A stretch of DNA of 64,000 bases from Ceratodon purpureus (taxonomy: Eukaryota; Streptophyta; Bryopsida; Pseudoditrichales; Ditrichaceae), in the NCBI GenBank assembly GCA_014871385.1, contig CM026426.1, forward strand, positions 50,506,956-50,570,955, written 5' to 3'. The notes beneath the pieces were generated by a model that was not told where the DNA came from, ran no database searches, and worked only from the letters and a program-made list of their open reading frames with translations. Numbering within the stretch: the first letter of the stretch is position 1; every line of letters begins with the position of its first letter. Shown here piece by piece: positions 1 to 11,317 of this stretch. Both the position numbers and the translations under genes were made by a program.

Positions 1-1
1 T

Positions 2-247
2 CACAGCGATATTGTGAAAGATCTAAGGGCACTCTTCAGTTTGAGTCAGGACGTCTTGTTAGTCCCGGAATTTGTGGATGCACTCTTTGTGGATCCTGAA
101 GGATGTAGATCGATGGGGCAAAACCCGATTTCCAGAAATGGTCAAATTTCTAAGACACTGGAACCGTTCACTAGGTTCATCAGGCCCAGTGTCCCCGTGC
201 TAGTTCGTAGTGGTTGTAAGAACGTTCCTTTTAAGGGAAAAGATTAA
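2..247 (+). CDS. Partial ORF of unknown function, open to the left edge
   Basis: An open frame runs from the window edge to a TAA, about 81 residues, with no recognisable domain. It could be the last exon of a gene starting outside the window, or chance. No splice acceptor is visible because the start is cut off. The stretch from 248 to 940 holds no convincing coding region; I see only AT-rich sequence with short runs. Confidence 0.2.
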   Translation, partial: HSDIVKDLRALFSLSQDVLLVPEFVDALFVDPEGCRSMGQNPISRNGQISKTLEPFTRFIRPSVPVLVRSGCKNVPFKGKD

Positions 248-942
248 GGTGATCACCTTAAATATGAAGAACATTGGGATTGTGATCGTTTGACGTTTTT
301 CCTGGTCCTTGGCTTTCGAAGTTCATCGCGTGGTAAATTTTGATGAAGCATGTCTTCGTTTTGGTTGTATGTTGATGTACTATGTTTGTATTAATTTGGC
401 GTTTCGTTACTGCTCAATAAATACAATGAAAAGAATTCCGAGTGCTTGTTTTTTTGAGTTTTAACAATGGAGAGATGTATTTCATGTGTATGTTGCGGGG
501 AATGCATGTGATCTAGGTTACAATTGTGATTGACAATGGAGATGTTGTAGGCACTCTAGAGACATTGATAAGTATTTGAGTACGGCAGACATCGTTTCCA
601 GTATTGTACAGGACATGGTTATCGAGTAGAGTGTCCATTTGGATCACAGGGTCAACCTTTTCAGTAGCGATTTAGTGAAATATGCCACTAGACATGTCAC
701 ACATTTTGACCTTTATATATGTATTAATTAGAGGTGTGACTATGTGAGTTCATATATACTCCCTGGAATAAAGTTGGGAGGATCATTTTTTATCTAAGCG
801 TACAGTGTCTTCTACTTGGATCAGACTTTGACAGTTTGTTGGAATTTGCCAGGCCTTACGAGAGGAGGATATTTGTTACCGTCCACGAGATACGAATCAT
901 ACCATTCGGAGGCCACTTCAGAAAGTCCGTGAACACTACGTT

Positions 943-1269
943 TTGCCGGCAATGGACTATTCCTTACCTTCAGATTTAGAAGCGGGTGTCGTCAACAGTT
1001 GGCCACACCGGCCCAAGAAGACAATCAATCCACGTAGTATTGTTCATGCTTATGCCAACGTGAATGGTAGCTTCTATGGTAACACATTCACAAAATTCCC
1101 AGGACGATGCTCCGTGACTGGAATACCATCGAAAGTTCGGGGAGAGGGTCCCATGCCGCGTGGAAGTTCGAGATCCAATAGAGATGCCATAATAAAGATT
1201 TATAAAGAGAGAAGAGCAGCTGAAGCAGCTGGAATTACACACTGGTCGGATGTGAGTGCTCTGAAGTGA
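943..1269 (+). CDS. ORF of unknown function, basic C-terminus
   Basis: A 108-residue frame without a recognised domain. The C-terminal half is rich in Arg, Lys and Glu and reads like a helical basic tail (KIYKERRAAEAAG). Near its end lies a good 5' splice site (GGAT|GTGAGTG), so the printed stop may lie in an intron. The opposite strand is also open here (976-1317), which weakens the call. It may belong to the gene starting at about 1649. Function unknown. Confidence 0.25.
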   Translation: MPAMDYSLPSDLEAGVVNSWPHRPKKTINPRSIVHAYANVNGSFYGNTFTKFPGRCSVTGIPSKVRGEGPMPRGSSRSNRDAIIKIYKERRAAEAAGITHWSDVSALK

Positions 1270-1648
1270 GGTAGTGTATTGTAACGTAAGTAGATAAAGA
1301 GTACTTTTATTGACCATGCTTACCCATATTGGGCATAGATATATGTATTTTGTACCTTATGAATATACAGCAATGAAATTTTGGTACGCCATTATGTTTT
1401 TAGTATTGGTTATTCATTAATGTTATGTTTCATGATGCCATGCACAGAGTACTATTTATAGATATTCAATTTACATCTTAAGAAAGACTAAATTTCCCCC
1501 CGACTGAATGGTTGATCATACAAGGAGATGCGTCATATATGATTTGGAAAACAATGATCCGTTGCCAATATATGAATTTTTGCTCGCCAAATATGTTCAT
1601 TTCATAGTATTATATGGAACACACGACATACTTCTCTGAGAACTTTGG

Positions 1649-3730
1649 ATGATGCAATTTGCTACCAATGTCCCAAATTCGCCCTTTATTCCCAAATTAA
1701 TGAATATAGTGTTGGATCCCCCGACACAATGGGCACAAGATGGTTATGCTAACTTCAACATCGATGCAGTTACACACATTCTTGGCACCCTAGGAGCACC
1801 TAACAACATTATGGTCAACATTGGAGGCGGTCCTTCGATCACTTGGATTGGCCTGGTAAGAGGATCGTAGGATCCTACGATCTCATCCCCTGCAACCCGT
1901 TCTGCTTGTCATATTCTCCTCTTTTTATTATAGTTACATCATCCCCTAACTAGTTGAGATCGTAGGATCCTACGACGATAACTACATTCAGTGATTTAAG
2001 CAAATTAGAAATTCAAGTTAGCGTTCGAATGATCGTAGGATCCTACGATCTCTGAATGAGTTTTGCCCTTCAACGATCATGCTTTGGGAGATCGTAGGAT
2101 CCTACTATCTCCAAGTTCCGTGCCGTTTCACATTGAGCAGTCTGAGGATCGTAGGATCCTACGATCTCGTTCCCTAAATCCTTTCTGCTTTCAATGTCTT
2201 ATTCCATTTATTGTCGTAATTTTATCACCTACGGGCTTCTCGTATTCACTCTTCCACCTTACTTTCTGTTGTTACAGACAAGAGGCGCGCAAGTCCTCGA
2301 AATCGTGTTCAACAAGAATGAAGTGGAGAAAGCGACGAAAACGACAAGTGATATTCTCAAAAGTGCGAAAACGCTCGCCATAACTGTACCTGCTATGGAG
2401 GCTCTGACAATGAGGGAGAAATCGAAGAGGGGTGCCACTTCCCGGGAAAAACGTCCGATTGAGCTTTCCGACGATGAGGAGGAAGAAGAGCGAGAGGAGG
2501 TAGAAGAGGAAGAAGAGGATGAGCATGATGAACGGCGGGGAGAAGAGGAGGGTTTGCACCTCCGTGGAGGAGGTGCTCGGAAGAGACTGAACATGGAAGG
2601 ATCTTTTGAACATGAGTATGGCTCACACAATCTCGGCGGACGTCGGACCGACGATGTCGAGGAAGAGATTTATGAAGATCTTTACCAAGTATGATGCAGT
2701 TCCCGACTTCTGTACTAGTAATCAGTTGTGGTGTTTGACACATGGTACAGTACGATCCATACGCTCGTCTTAGTGTTCTTACAGAAATGTCTTATTTTGA
2801 TCTCAACGGTTAAAGTCTTCGACGTCTACGCAAAGCAAGAGGAATGTACCAATTGTTCCAATGAAAAAGGAATCTGCATCGTCTAGAGAAGGTAATTCTT
2901 GCCACACTATTTGATTTTACATGACGTGTGTTCTGCAAGGATGATTCTTATTAACGATTTGGCTGTCTTTTGCGGGCAAACAAACTGCCCCCGCAAAGTC
3001 AACCGGGACTAGTGGCAAGAAGGTAAGGCAACCTCGGTACACTATTGTGGTGGACTTGAATGGTTTTCTTGTAAATCGAGGCGGCGTTAGTGGTCAAGAA
3101 ACCACTATTAGATTTGATGCGGGAAAGTTCATGGAGCTGTTAGCAGAGAAGGCTAACGTCCTGGTATGGAGTTGTATGATCAGAAAGAATGTGGATAGGA
3201 TTCTAGCGAAGGTTTTAGAAGGGTCAAAACTTAAGCCGGAGCTCCTAACGGTGCTAACGCAGACCGAAGCTACCAAGTCCAATTACCGAAACAAGGAAAA
3301 CCCAGACAAGCAAATCATGCTTAAGGACCTTAAGGTTGTCCAGGAAAAGCTTGGGCATGTTGACCTAAGCCGAACATTGCTCATTGACGACACCTGGTAC
3401 AAGAATCTTCTCAGCGATTACCATGATGCAATCTTTCCCATTCCGTGGACGGGGTTGCCTGGGGACAAGTTCCTCATGTCCACTCTGCATCCTTGGCTCG
3501 AAAGTATGTTCAAATCTGGCCAGACTGTTCAGAAATATGCCGGTACAATTACCCTGAGCCCGGATTCATGGACTGTAGGAAGGACTTCACTAGTAAACTG
3601 GCTACGGAAATTCTGGATGGATGTAAATAGGACAGTCATCATCTTGGATAATCACCCCACAAATTTAGTGTTAGGCGCGTCGTGTATACTTTGTAAAGTT
3701 TTGTTTCATTCCTTTCAAGGACGCACATAG
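1649..3730 (+). CDS. FCP1/NIF-like HAD-fold protein, gene A (spliced)
   Basis: Exon 1649-1855 joins exon 2278-2688 in phase (GTAAGA donor, TTACAG acceptor). Exon 2 ends in a strongly acidic stretch (DDEEEEEREE) and a GTATG donor. A short Ser/Thr-rich exon from about 2816 probably follows. The last exon, from about 2999 to 3730, encodes an FCP1-homology domain: motif I IVVDLNGFLV, the VWSCM segment after strand 2, and LLIDDTWYKN for the last acidic motif. FCP1/SCP enzymes dephosphorylate the RNA polymerase II CTD through DxDx(T/V). Here the second Asp is Asn (D-L-N-G), so activity is doubtful; I recall plant HAD-like proteins with the same DLNG form. The junction between the Ser-rich exon and the last exon is unresolved (phases do not fit the obvious sites). 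Domain identity is fairly sure; full gene structure and start are not. Confidence 0.65.
1856..2277 (+). repeat. Intron of gene A holding five P1 palindromes
   Basis: The intron is 422 nt, phase 0, GTAAGA...TTACAG. It holds five copies of the 20-nt perfect palindrome GATCGTAGGATCCTACGATC at 1863, 1958 (3' end altered), 2031, 2090 (one mismatch) and 2147. Start-to-start spacing falls from 95 to 73, 59 and 57 nt. The spacers are unrelated to each other, so this is not a tandem repeat. Three more P1 copies flank gene B. Confidence 0.85.
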
Positions 3731-4135
3731 TAATGAGGATATAGTTCTCGTAGTGAAGGGTAAATACCGGTGAACAAGGTGGGTTTCAGTTTTTGAAGCA
3801 CTTAACTATGAGTGATTCACTAGCTACTTCAATATTTGTATTGAATTGCACACTTTGTAAAATTTCTTATCTACATAAACTTCTAGGATATACCTCAACT
3901 TTTCGAATCCAGGTGTAACAACATTCTATCCACAGGTTGTCTGAACAGTATTTTGTTCACTACGAGGAGAGTGCAAATTGTAATATGATTGTAGGATTAG
4001 ACCACGCACATTGAGGAGGGCTGTGTTGTAACCCCCACTTTTACAGTAGTTCTGCGGTCAGGGAGTGATGTATAGGAGCTATGGTCTAGACGTGAATTAG
4101 GGACCTTCCGGATATGGATAAATCCAATTTTCCAC

Positions 4136-4240
4136 ATCGTAGGATCCAGTGATGCCCATGTACAAAATAGCGCGTCCGATTATGGTTTCCATGCTTTTGC
4201 GATCATTGTTTTTATTTCGGAATCGTAGGATCCTACGATC
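4136..4240. repeat. Two P1 palindromes upstream of gene B
   Basis: A degenerate copy at 4136-4153 (left half intact, right half changed) and an almost perfect copy at 4221-4240. The second would translate as NRRILRS if the frame upstream of gene B were read through, but a TTCACAG acceptor at about 4280 suggests both lie in an intron or 5' region. Confidence 0.75.
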
Positions 4241-4280
4241 CATTATGTTGGTTATAATATCTGGCGGTGCTTCATGTTCA

Positions 4281-4919
4281 CAGCGACGAGACGTTTCGAG
4301 GAAGGTTATAGTGCTATCTGTTAACGGATTGCTTTGTTTTGAGCAATATATCAAGTGCACCCTCCGTCGCTTCAATCCGAGGAACATTATGGCTCGTCCG
4401 GGTCTTCTAGAATTCTTCAGGATACTTCTCAACAACTTCGAAGTTGGAATATGGTCCTCCATGGCCCCTGCAAGACTAAGTAAGGTTATTCGATATCTCC
4501 TACCCGATGAGATTAGATTGAGGTTGCTCTTCTGTTATGGACAAAACAAGTGTTCCAGGCCGCATTTGTATCCTTTTTGCGACAAGGAGCTATCCAGACT
4601 CGTAACGGACGAGAAGACGAAGCACTTCTGTCGTCCAGACAAAATTCTGATGGTTGATGACCAGCCAATGAGGCATGTTTTCAATGGAGACCTGGCGTGC
4701 TACTTTCCAACTCCGTGGAGTGGTGAAATGACGTTACCCAATGCAGCAAACGTAATTCCTGACGTAGCAACAGCGTTGCTTCCGTTCATTCTGCCGCTAA
4801 AGTATTCCGCCTCGGTAAGGGAGTACCTGCGTAGAAATCAGAAGGATGGAAAGTTTAAGCGTAGACTGATTGAGAGGTGGCACATTGAAAGAGTGCTACG
4901 TAGTGATGGTGGATCGTAG
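4281..4919 (+). CDS. FCP1/NIF-like HAD-fold protein, gene B, nucleophile lost
   Basis: An open frame of about 210 residues after a TTCACAG acceptor near 4280; the frame is open from 4149 but the earlier part contains P1. Motif I reads VIVLSVNGLLC, so the first catalytic Asp of the FCP1/HAD motif is Ser and the second is Asn. Later landmarks are kept: MARPGLLEFF, VGIWSSM, ILMVDDQPM and FPTPWSG. This matches the plan of genes A and C. With both motif I acids gone the domain should not be catalytic, so it is a pseudoenzyme or a decayed copy. The stop codon TAG is supplied by a half copy of P1 (GGATCGTAGGATCC), suggesting the original C-terminus was lost or rewritten there. Same strand as gene A, about 550 bp downstream. 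Confidence 0.65.
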   Translation, partial: QRRDVSRKVIVLSVNGLLCFEQYIKCTLRRFNPRNIMARPGLLEFFRILLNNFEVGIWSSMAPARLSKVIRYLLPDEIRLRLLFCYGQNKCSRPHLYPFCDKELSRLVTDEKTKHFCRPDKILMVDDQPMRHVFNGDLACYFPTPWSGEMTLPNAANVIPDVATALLPFILPLKYSASVREYLRRNQKDGKFKRRLIERWHIERVLRSDGGS

Positions 4920-4926
4920 GATCCCA
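4912..4926. repeat. Half copy of P1 that provides the stop of gene B
   Basis: GATCGTAGGATCC keeps the left arm and centre of P1. The TAG inside it terminates the gene B frame. The right arm is absent. Confidence 0.7.
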
Positions 4927-5440
4927 CTGCATCGTCTGTAAACAAACATAACCTTGTCAATAAATATATATTAAGCTCAATTTGTGCAACATTGTCTGAA
5001 CTTCGGCTGAAAACCAGTAAATAGTGCATTTTTGTGATACTGCCCACGACATCATGGTGTGATCCCACGGTCTTATAATCATGCAAAAAGTGTACTCAAG
5101 GTCCGGTTTTTACCTTTAAGTCCGGATTTACTTAAATGTGGCATGAATGTTTAAATTATATACTTATTTGTTTTTAAAGTACGTTGTCATTGTATTTGTA
5201 TGTTTTAGTATGTTAATATCTTAAACAACACTCTCTCCAACTCTTGGTGAATCGGAGATAAAAACCTTCTTAAACGTCATACTTGTAATTTCACTTAATA
5301 ATACAATTGATCTAATTAATCCTTGACACCTTAGTTGTCATCATTGCTTCATATTCATTTTTACAACAACTTTAACTCCCGTTGCTGTATTAATTGTTCA
5401 ATGTATTCTTGTTTGTTACATTATCAAATTCTAATTTGAA
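4927..5440. other. No gene seen; AT-rich
   Basis: No coding region, repeat family or splice pair is supported here. The sequence becomes progressively T-rich towards 5440. Confidence 0.5.
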
Positions 5441-7440
5441 CATTCCTCTAACTTGTCTATCATTAGTAAAAACATTATATTTGTACTATATTTTTCTTTA
5501 ACCCGTTTTTATATTAGCATCTCAATTACAGATTATATTCTCAACATATATACCATCTATCAAGGTATCATATATAAGATGGAATCCAATTTAATTATTA
5601 TTCTTATACTATTTTTTATACATGATCTTTACTTCTTTTGTTTTATTTTTCTTTACGATCATTCCTTCTTCCTTTTTTCTTTCTTTATCTTTTATTTTGT
5701 TTTTGTATAGTTTCTATCAACATCTATATGTATTTTTTTTATCAATGCTTTAAACATTTTTTTTAATTTTTTAATCATTGTCTTTTACTAATTCCCTTTC
5801 TATAATTGTCCTTGACATCCTTCTATACTTATTTGTCCTCTTCGTCTTTCTTTTTCTTTTATTTTCTTTTTTAACTTTTAACTTTTCATTTATCATTCTT
5901 TCTTTTCGTCGAAGACCCATTTTAAAAAATGATTTTCTTTAATTTTAATTTTTTTTATTAATTTCTTTATTTTTATCTTTTGTTTTCTTTTCGGTTCAAT
6001 ATTTGTTTGATAATTTATATACTTTCTTATCTTTTTTTTAATCTTTTTTTTAACCTTTTTTAATTATAACTATTTTTTTTAATAATTTTTTTTTATTTTT
6101 CTCTTATGTCTTCTTCTTGGTTCGACTTCATTATTTTTATTTCTATATTTTATTCTCTTTTTTCCCACTTATTCGAATTAGAAATCTTTATTTTCCTATT
6201 GTATTTCTCTCCTTTCTTCTATTTATTTTTTTAAGAGTAGCTTCCACCCTTTGTTTGATACTTTCCCTTCTATTGAGACATACTCTCCATTACTTTTTTA
6301 ATAAATTTCATTTCCCATTTTTTTATTTCTATTTAATATCTTGTATCATATATATTTGTTTCATTCGCTTTTATTATTATTCAATCTTGTTATTATTTTT
6401 ATCCCGATTTGATTATTTGGTCTTTAATTCTTTTACTTATTTTTTCTTTACAATATTTTTATTTTTATTTTTATTTTTTTTATAAATTGTTTTAACATCT
6501 ATATTTCCTTTGTAATATCATTGGTTTAAACCTTTTTACTTTTCTCTCCCTTTTTTTTTTCCCACCTTTTTTTAATTTTATTTTGTCATCACTATTTATT
6601 CTCTAATTTTCAACATTTTCTTTGTTTTTCTTGTTAATAATTTATCTTAACATCTTTACTTTATTTTTTATTGGCATTGCCATTTTTGTATTCAGTATTC
6701 TTTACAAATTTTTGTGGCATACATTTTTTTAATTTTTTTTTTCGTCATTATCTATTTTATAGTTTCTCATCCATTACTTTGTTTTTATTTTTTTAATTTC
6801 TCTCAACATCTTTATTTTCTTTATTATATTCATTGTCTTATTACTATTTATTTTCTTTATTCTTTTGTTTCTTTCTCAAAATATTTATTTTATTTGTTAT
6901 CATTATTGCCTATTTTCTACTTTCTTCGCGTTACCTTGCTTCTTAATTTTTTAATATCTCTTTACAAAATTATTTTCCTTTTTTATTATCTTTCCCTTTA
7001 TTTATTTTCCTTTACCATTTCTATTCGATTTTTAATTCTACTTAACCTCTTTGTTATCCTTTTTAGTGTTTTTGCTCTTTTTCTCATTTTCCTTTATTCT
7101 ATTCTTTCTTTTTCAAAATTGTTCTTGACATGTTTCTACACTTATTTTTCCTCTTCGTCATTTAATTATTTTTTACCTTTCAATCCTCATTTTTTCTTTT
7201 GGTCCAAAACCCAATTTATTGAATTATTTCTTATTTTCTCCTTTTATTCTTTAAATCTTTCATTTTATCTACTCATTCATATCATATTAATTTGATTCTT
7301 GAAATTTGAATTTATTAAATTTTATCTTGTTCTCTCCATTAACGTTCTTATGTTTTTGTTCACAACATCTTTTTTTACTTCCTTCTTTTATGAACTCTTT
7401 CTCTCCTTTTTCCATTCACTTCATTGTCGTTCTGAACCAA
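5440..7440 (+). repeat. 2-kb T-rich, pyrimidine-biased low-complexity tract
   Basis: The plus strand is overwhelmingly T with some C, in motifs such as TTTATTTTCTTTT, and A is scarce. Apparent proteins here are runs of Phe, Leu, Ile, Tyr and Ser and result only from this composition. There is no clean repeat unit. I regard it as non-coding. An ATT microsatellite lies at about 7521-7538. Confidence 0.85.
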
Positions 7441-8139
7441 GTCATGCTTGTACAATTTGATATTTAAGCATTTTATGTGTTGCCTTATTCCTTTTCGTAA
7501 TCGTGTTTATGTACTGCATATTATTATTATTATTATTGACTGAAGTAATACCTTGCGTTTATACTCTGCCAACCAACAACACGCATTTTAGGCAATAATG
7601 ACTGTAGATTACCTTGAATACAAATTTATCCACTAAGCATCCAACGTTCTTTATGTGGATAGTGCCATTGTAATACCACAGCAGCTCTAGAATATTCTGA
7701 TGGCACACCAAAACTATAGAGAGGGTACTACAGAAATGCAACATTTATACACTTGCTAAACGTTATTTCTTTCTAGTCCATCCGTTAACATCCGAGGTAT
7801 TGCCTCTAATTAAGTTTTCAATGTAGATCCAAAATTAGTACGTTGCTGCGATAGCAGTACAAGGTCGAGTCTTTGGCGAGTAATATGCTCAGTAGAGCTT
7901 TCTTGACGACGGATCTAACCTCTGAAACGGCGACCTGTCAAAAGATGTCGGGCATCTGTCACAAAAACAACTGAACCCTGTCAAACACATGCGGCAGTGG
8001 CTACATAAATGTAGACGAAAGTATCTTAGAGTACAAAGAAGAGGGTGTTAGGAGAAGTATTCAGCACTTACATCACTGAACAGATCTGATAATTCCATGT
8101 GCTTCACGTGGTTAGTGTACATCATCATGTAAGACATAA
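7441..8139. other. No gene assigned
   Basis: Short minus-strand frames (7559-7744) lack domains. The region may contain the 3' end of the decayed C48-like gene, since an intron/exon-like segment reading SYVMSYMMMYTNHV occurs near 8130-8060 on the minus strand, but I cannot place it. Confidence 0.3.
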
Positions 8140-11100
8140 CATAAGAACTACAAGAGAAAGTATCACTCTATTGTGGGCACTTTATGTGCATCCAAGATTT
8201 AATGTCGCATGCCTTTTATCATGCTCTAGAGTCCTGCATGTGAGCCATTCCCATACACCACACCTTTGCTAGGGCCTCATGAAACATTCTGAAGGCCATG
8301 GAAATTAGGATTTCCGAGAAAACTAGAATCAAAGTTAAGGAATTCCTTGTCACTCAACACAGCTAAGCTCCAGTGCTCGAAGTCGCAGACTAGGACTATG
8401 AGAGTAGTCCAATTTCTAGGACCAAGACCAAAATAATCCTTAGAGAATTCTTGTAGTGCATGTATTTTTGTGGTCTTGTTGGTGAGTTCCCGCACTTTGA
8501 TGGCAAAATTTGATGGGCATTGCCAACAGTTCTGGAGATAACCACATCTAAAATCAAAGAGAAAAAAACTCTATTATCGGAGCTTGGACTTTTCCCTGGT
8601 CGTCATCTAGTGCTAGCTTATTGGAATCGGGCCACAAAACCGTGCTTCCCGTGTTAGAGGTGAACTCTACACACCAGTGCTGTACGTGACCACGTTAATC
8701 CTTGTTGACATTACCTCATACAAACTAACAATTCAACTCTTAGTGAAGTGTTGCCTGGAAAAGAAGCACATGGACGATGTTAGTATAACAATAAGCACTT
8801 GTAGTACAAGGTTTACTGTTTAGGAGGTGGCAGTTGAACAAACCTTGGTAAGGAAGCTTGGTCAGTAGTGGATTTTGATATTCCGTCGTTGTGGCCCCCG
8901 AAGGCCGCTGGCTTCGATTATTCTGCCTGCATAGTTAGTGTAGCGCTCAAAATAAATTTTGCAGTGTTAATTTGCAATGGGGATACGCCCGAGTCAACCT
9001 TGCTGTCATCTGAAACACTCAATGTAACATGATGTTCTGGAGTGTAGCTTTCTACCACAAGGTTGTACTTTACATCGGAGGGAAGCTGTGACTTATTGTA
9101 ACCCAACAAATCGTAAGCAGCCTCCAATCCCTTGTTTTGAAGGTCGACAAATGCTTTTGTTGCATTGTAGAGGGTACTGTGGATGTTGTTCGAGGGGTTG
9201 GTTGTTTGTCCTACACACAACAATGCCCACCTAGTGTCCACATGTTCCTTGATTGCCAACACTGTTGAGAAGACCTGCAATGCCCCAAAGGTAAGCGTAC
9301 ATTGTATTTTTCTTTCTTCATTGTCTTCTCATGGAAATCATATTTTTCAGTACGATAAAGAAGCTAACAAATTCCTCTGCACTAAGTAATTTTCAGTATC
9401 TACACAACAGTACCTATGTACTACTTACATCTATGGTGATTGGTAGTATAGACAACATATCTCGTACGTAAGAGAACTTATTTGATTCAGTTTGTCCTTC
9501 GCTGAGGTGTCACTCTTAGAGTGATCCAATGTCCACATTGCTAACAAATGTTTGTAGGTGTTGCTTGTCTAGCAAATGTCAAGGAGGGCTTGCTGTGCAA
9601 TACGATTGAAGAACAATTAAATCTTGAGGAAGACGACCTCTTGCTTTGTCCTATCTGCGCCAATAAATGAGTTCACATCCTCTGTGCAGTTAGACAATGG
9701 CTCCACATTGTCAGTACGAATACAAGGAAAAAGCGTCCTTCCAATCTCGGACAGTTGCTGAGCGCAGAACGATAATTTTTGGAACTCTACGTTGTCACCG
9801 GCCATCTCTATCAATCTCAACCGTGTACAACCGAACGTAGGATGCGACACCAGAGAAAACTGCGTCTTTGCTAGGCGTTCGTGTAGTTCCAATACACGCA
9901 CTACATGGGGATAGTCGTACTCCAACGTGGTCTTTTCTCCTTGATACTGTCCTTCTATTGCACAGAGTATGGCTAACAACTCCTCTTTTGTATGCTTTTA
10001 GGGCCTCGGCGGTGTTGTCTTTGGTAAGTCCAACAATAGGACTTAGAACATTGAGTACCACGCCCAATCCCGCTTCTCAGCCTTAATCGTATGTTTCGAT
10101 TTGTAATCACTTAGAGCTTTCTCAATGTACTTCTCCCTAGCCAACCTTAGCAAATTAGTATCCCTCAGCTCAAATGCAGATTGCTCTTCGAGGTATTCCA
10201 GGTAGGAAGACAACTTCGAAAGCTCATGTTGTCTTCCATCAAAATCTGGGTTGCTGACTTAGGGATTCCATGCCATAGTTGTGAGGTGCACAAATTATTC
10301 CTTGTACATAATCTTCCGCTTGAGATCCACTGATAAATCTGGTTCACCTTGCTTCTTAAGGCGCTTGAAAGATGTGGTACCACTTCGTAGCCTAGGCTGA
10401 CTTGAGGTGTCTTGAGGCTCTACATTTTGGGCAACTATGTCGATGTGAGCTTCATCTCTACCTCTATCCGAAGCCTCCATTAGGACCAAAGATCCTTCCA
10501 CCACAGCATCAGCTGTAACGCTAAGTTTGGGCTCTGTGTTTGCAGAACTTAAACTTGATCCTTGTAAGTACACTCTCATTCTTTTCTTATGTTGACTTTT
10601 CTTGTCCTTCATTGTGCAATGGTCCTCTGAAACTATCTCTTGTTTAGGTGCCGATGGTCCATGTTCTAGACAGGCGGAAAACTTAAGACCAGCCTTCTTC
10701 AGAATAGTCTTGACTGTCTTCTTGTCGCTCGGACAAAAAGTCAGGTACATCTTTAGAAGTGATCCCAATTTTCCCTCTCATTCCTTCCAAGCAGAACACT
10801 AGTCCTTCTGCCAATGGTATGATAGACCGTTCTTATCTGTAAAGTGCTGCTGGCAGTACAAACACCAAGACCAGCGACGTCTATCATTGTAGAAATGATA
10901 ACTCCAGGTGTTGTGTAATTTGATGACGAGTTGCTTGAATTCTTTCTCCGTATACAGGCACACCCAGTGCTGCCTACCCTACTTCAAGGAGTATCGATGT
11001 AGAGCCTCTCCATCCATTGTGACACCCTCTATAATGCCCATAGGTCCGTGTCGAACCAAATCTAGCCACTTCTCAAAACCTAACTCCTTTATGATCCAAT

Positions 11101-11317
11101 GATCTACATTGACACTTAATTTTTTTGTCAAAAACTTACGTTCAACCGGCCCTCCAATAGTACCCTCACCGATTTTATATTGTGCGACAATTCCAAACAA
11201 AACAGCTGGAGAAGTACTTGAGGCAGACATTCTGTTGTCACCAGATTTGTCTTCACGTAAATATGTCGATGAAGTGCCTAGAGTTAGCCTCTTGTTCAGT
11301 CTATCCTTCTCCATCAA
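8140..11317 (-). pseudogene. Decayed gene with Ulp1/C48 cysteine-protease-like domain
   Basis: From 11317 down to 9617 one frame stays protein-like but is cut by several stops, for example after SLK (10979), after WQKD (about 10800) and after IMYKE (10295). A frame change near 10000-10060 is needed to keep the sense (NVLSPIVGLTKDNTAEALKA). A CxxC...H segment (CLYCQQHF, about 10850) looks like a zinc finger. Further exons lie at 9280-8918 and 8550-8277. The last shows the Ulp1-type core LIVLVCDFEHWSLAVL followed by FLNFDSS, matching the catalytic His (HWSL) and Asp (FDS) of C48 proteases. The Gln/Cys end is seen only out of frame near 8250 (VWCMGMAHMQ) and lacks a clear active Cys. C48 domains are common in plant MULE and CACTA-type transposons, so this is probably a transposon-derived relic. 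Confidence 0.55.

Noticed and set aside
1863..2166. Regularly spaced palindromes as a CRISPR-like array
   Set aside because: Spacing is irregular (57-95 nt), the host is eukaryotic, the copies lie in a spliceosomal intron and there are no cas genes.
2194..2743. Ser-rich and Pro-rich minus-strand ORFs opposite the acidic exon of gene A
   Set aside because: They are antisense shadows of the GAA/GAG-rich stretch.
5453..7295. Phe/Leu/Ile-rich ORFs that look like membrane proteins
   Set aside because: They are translations of a T-rich low-complexity tract and have no domain or codon structure.
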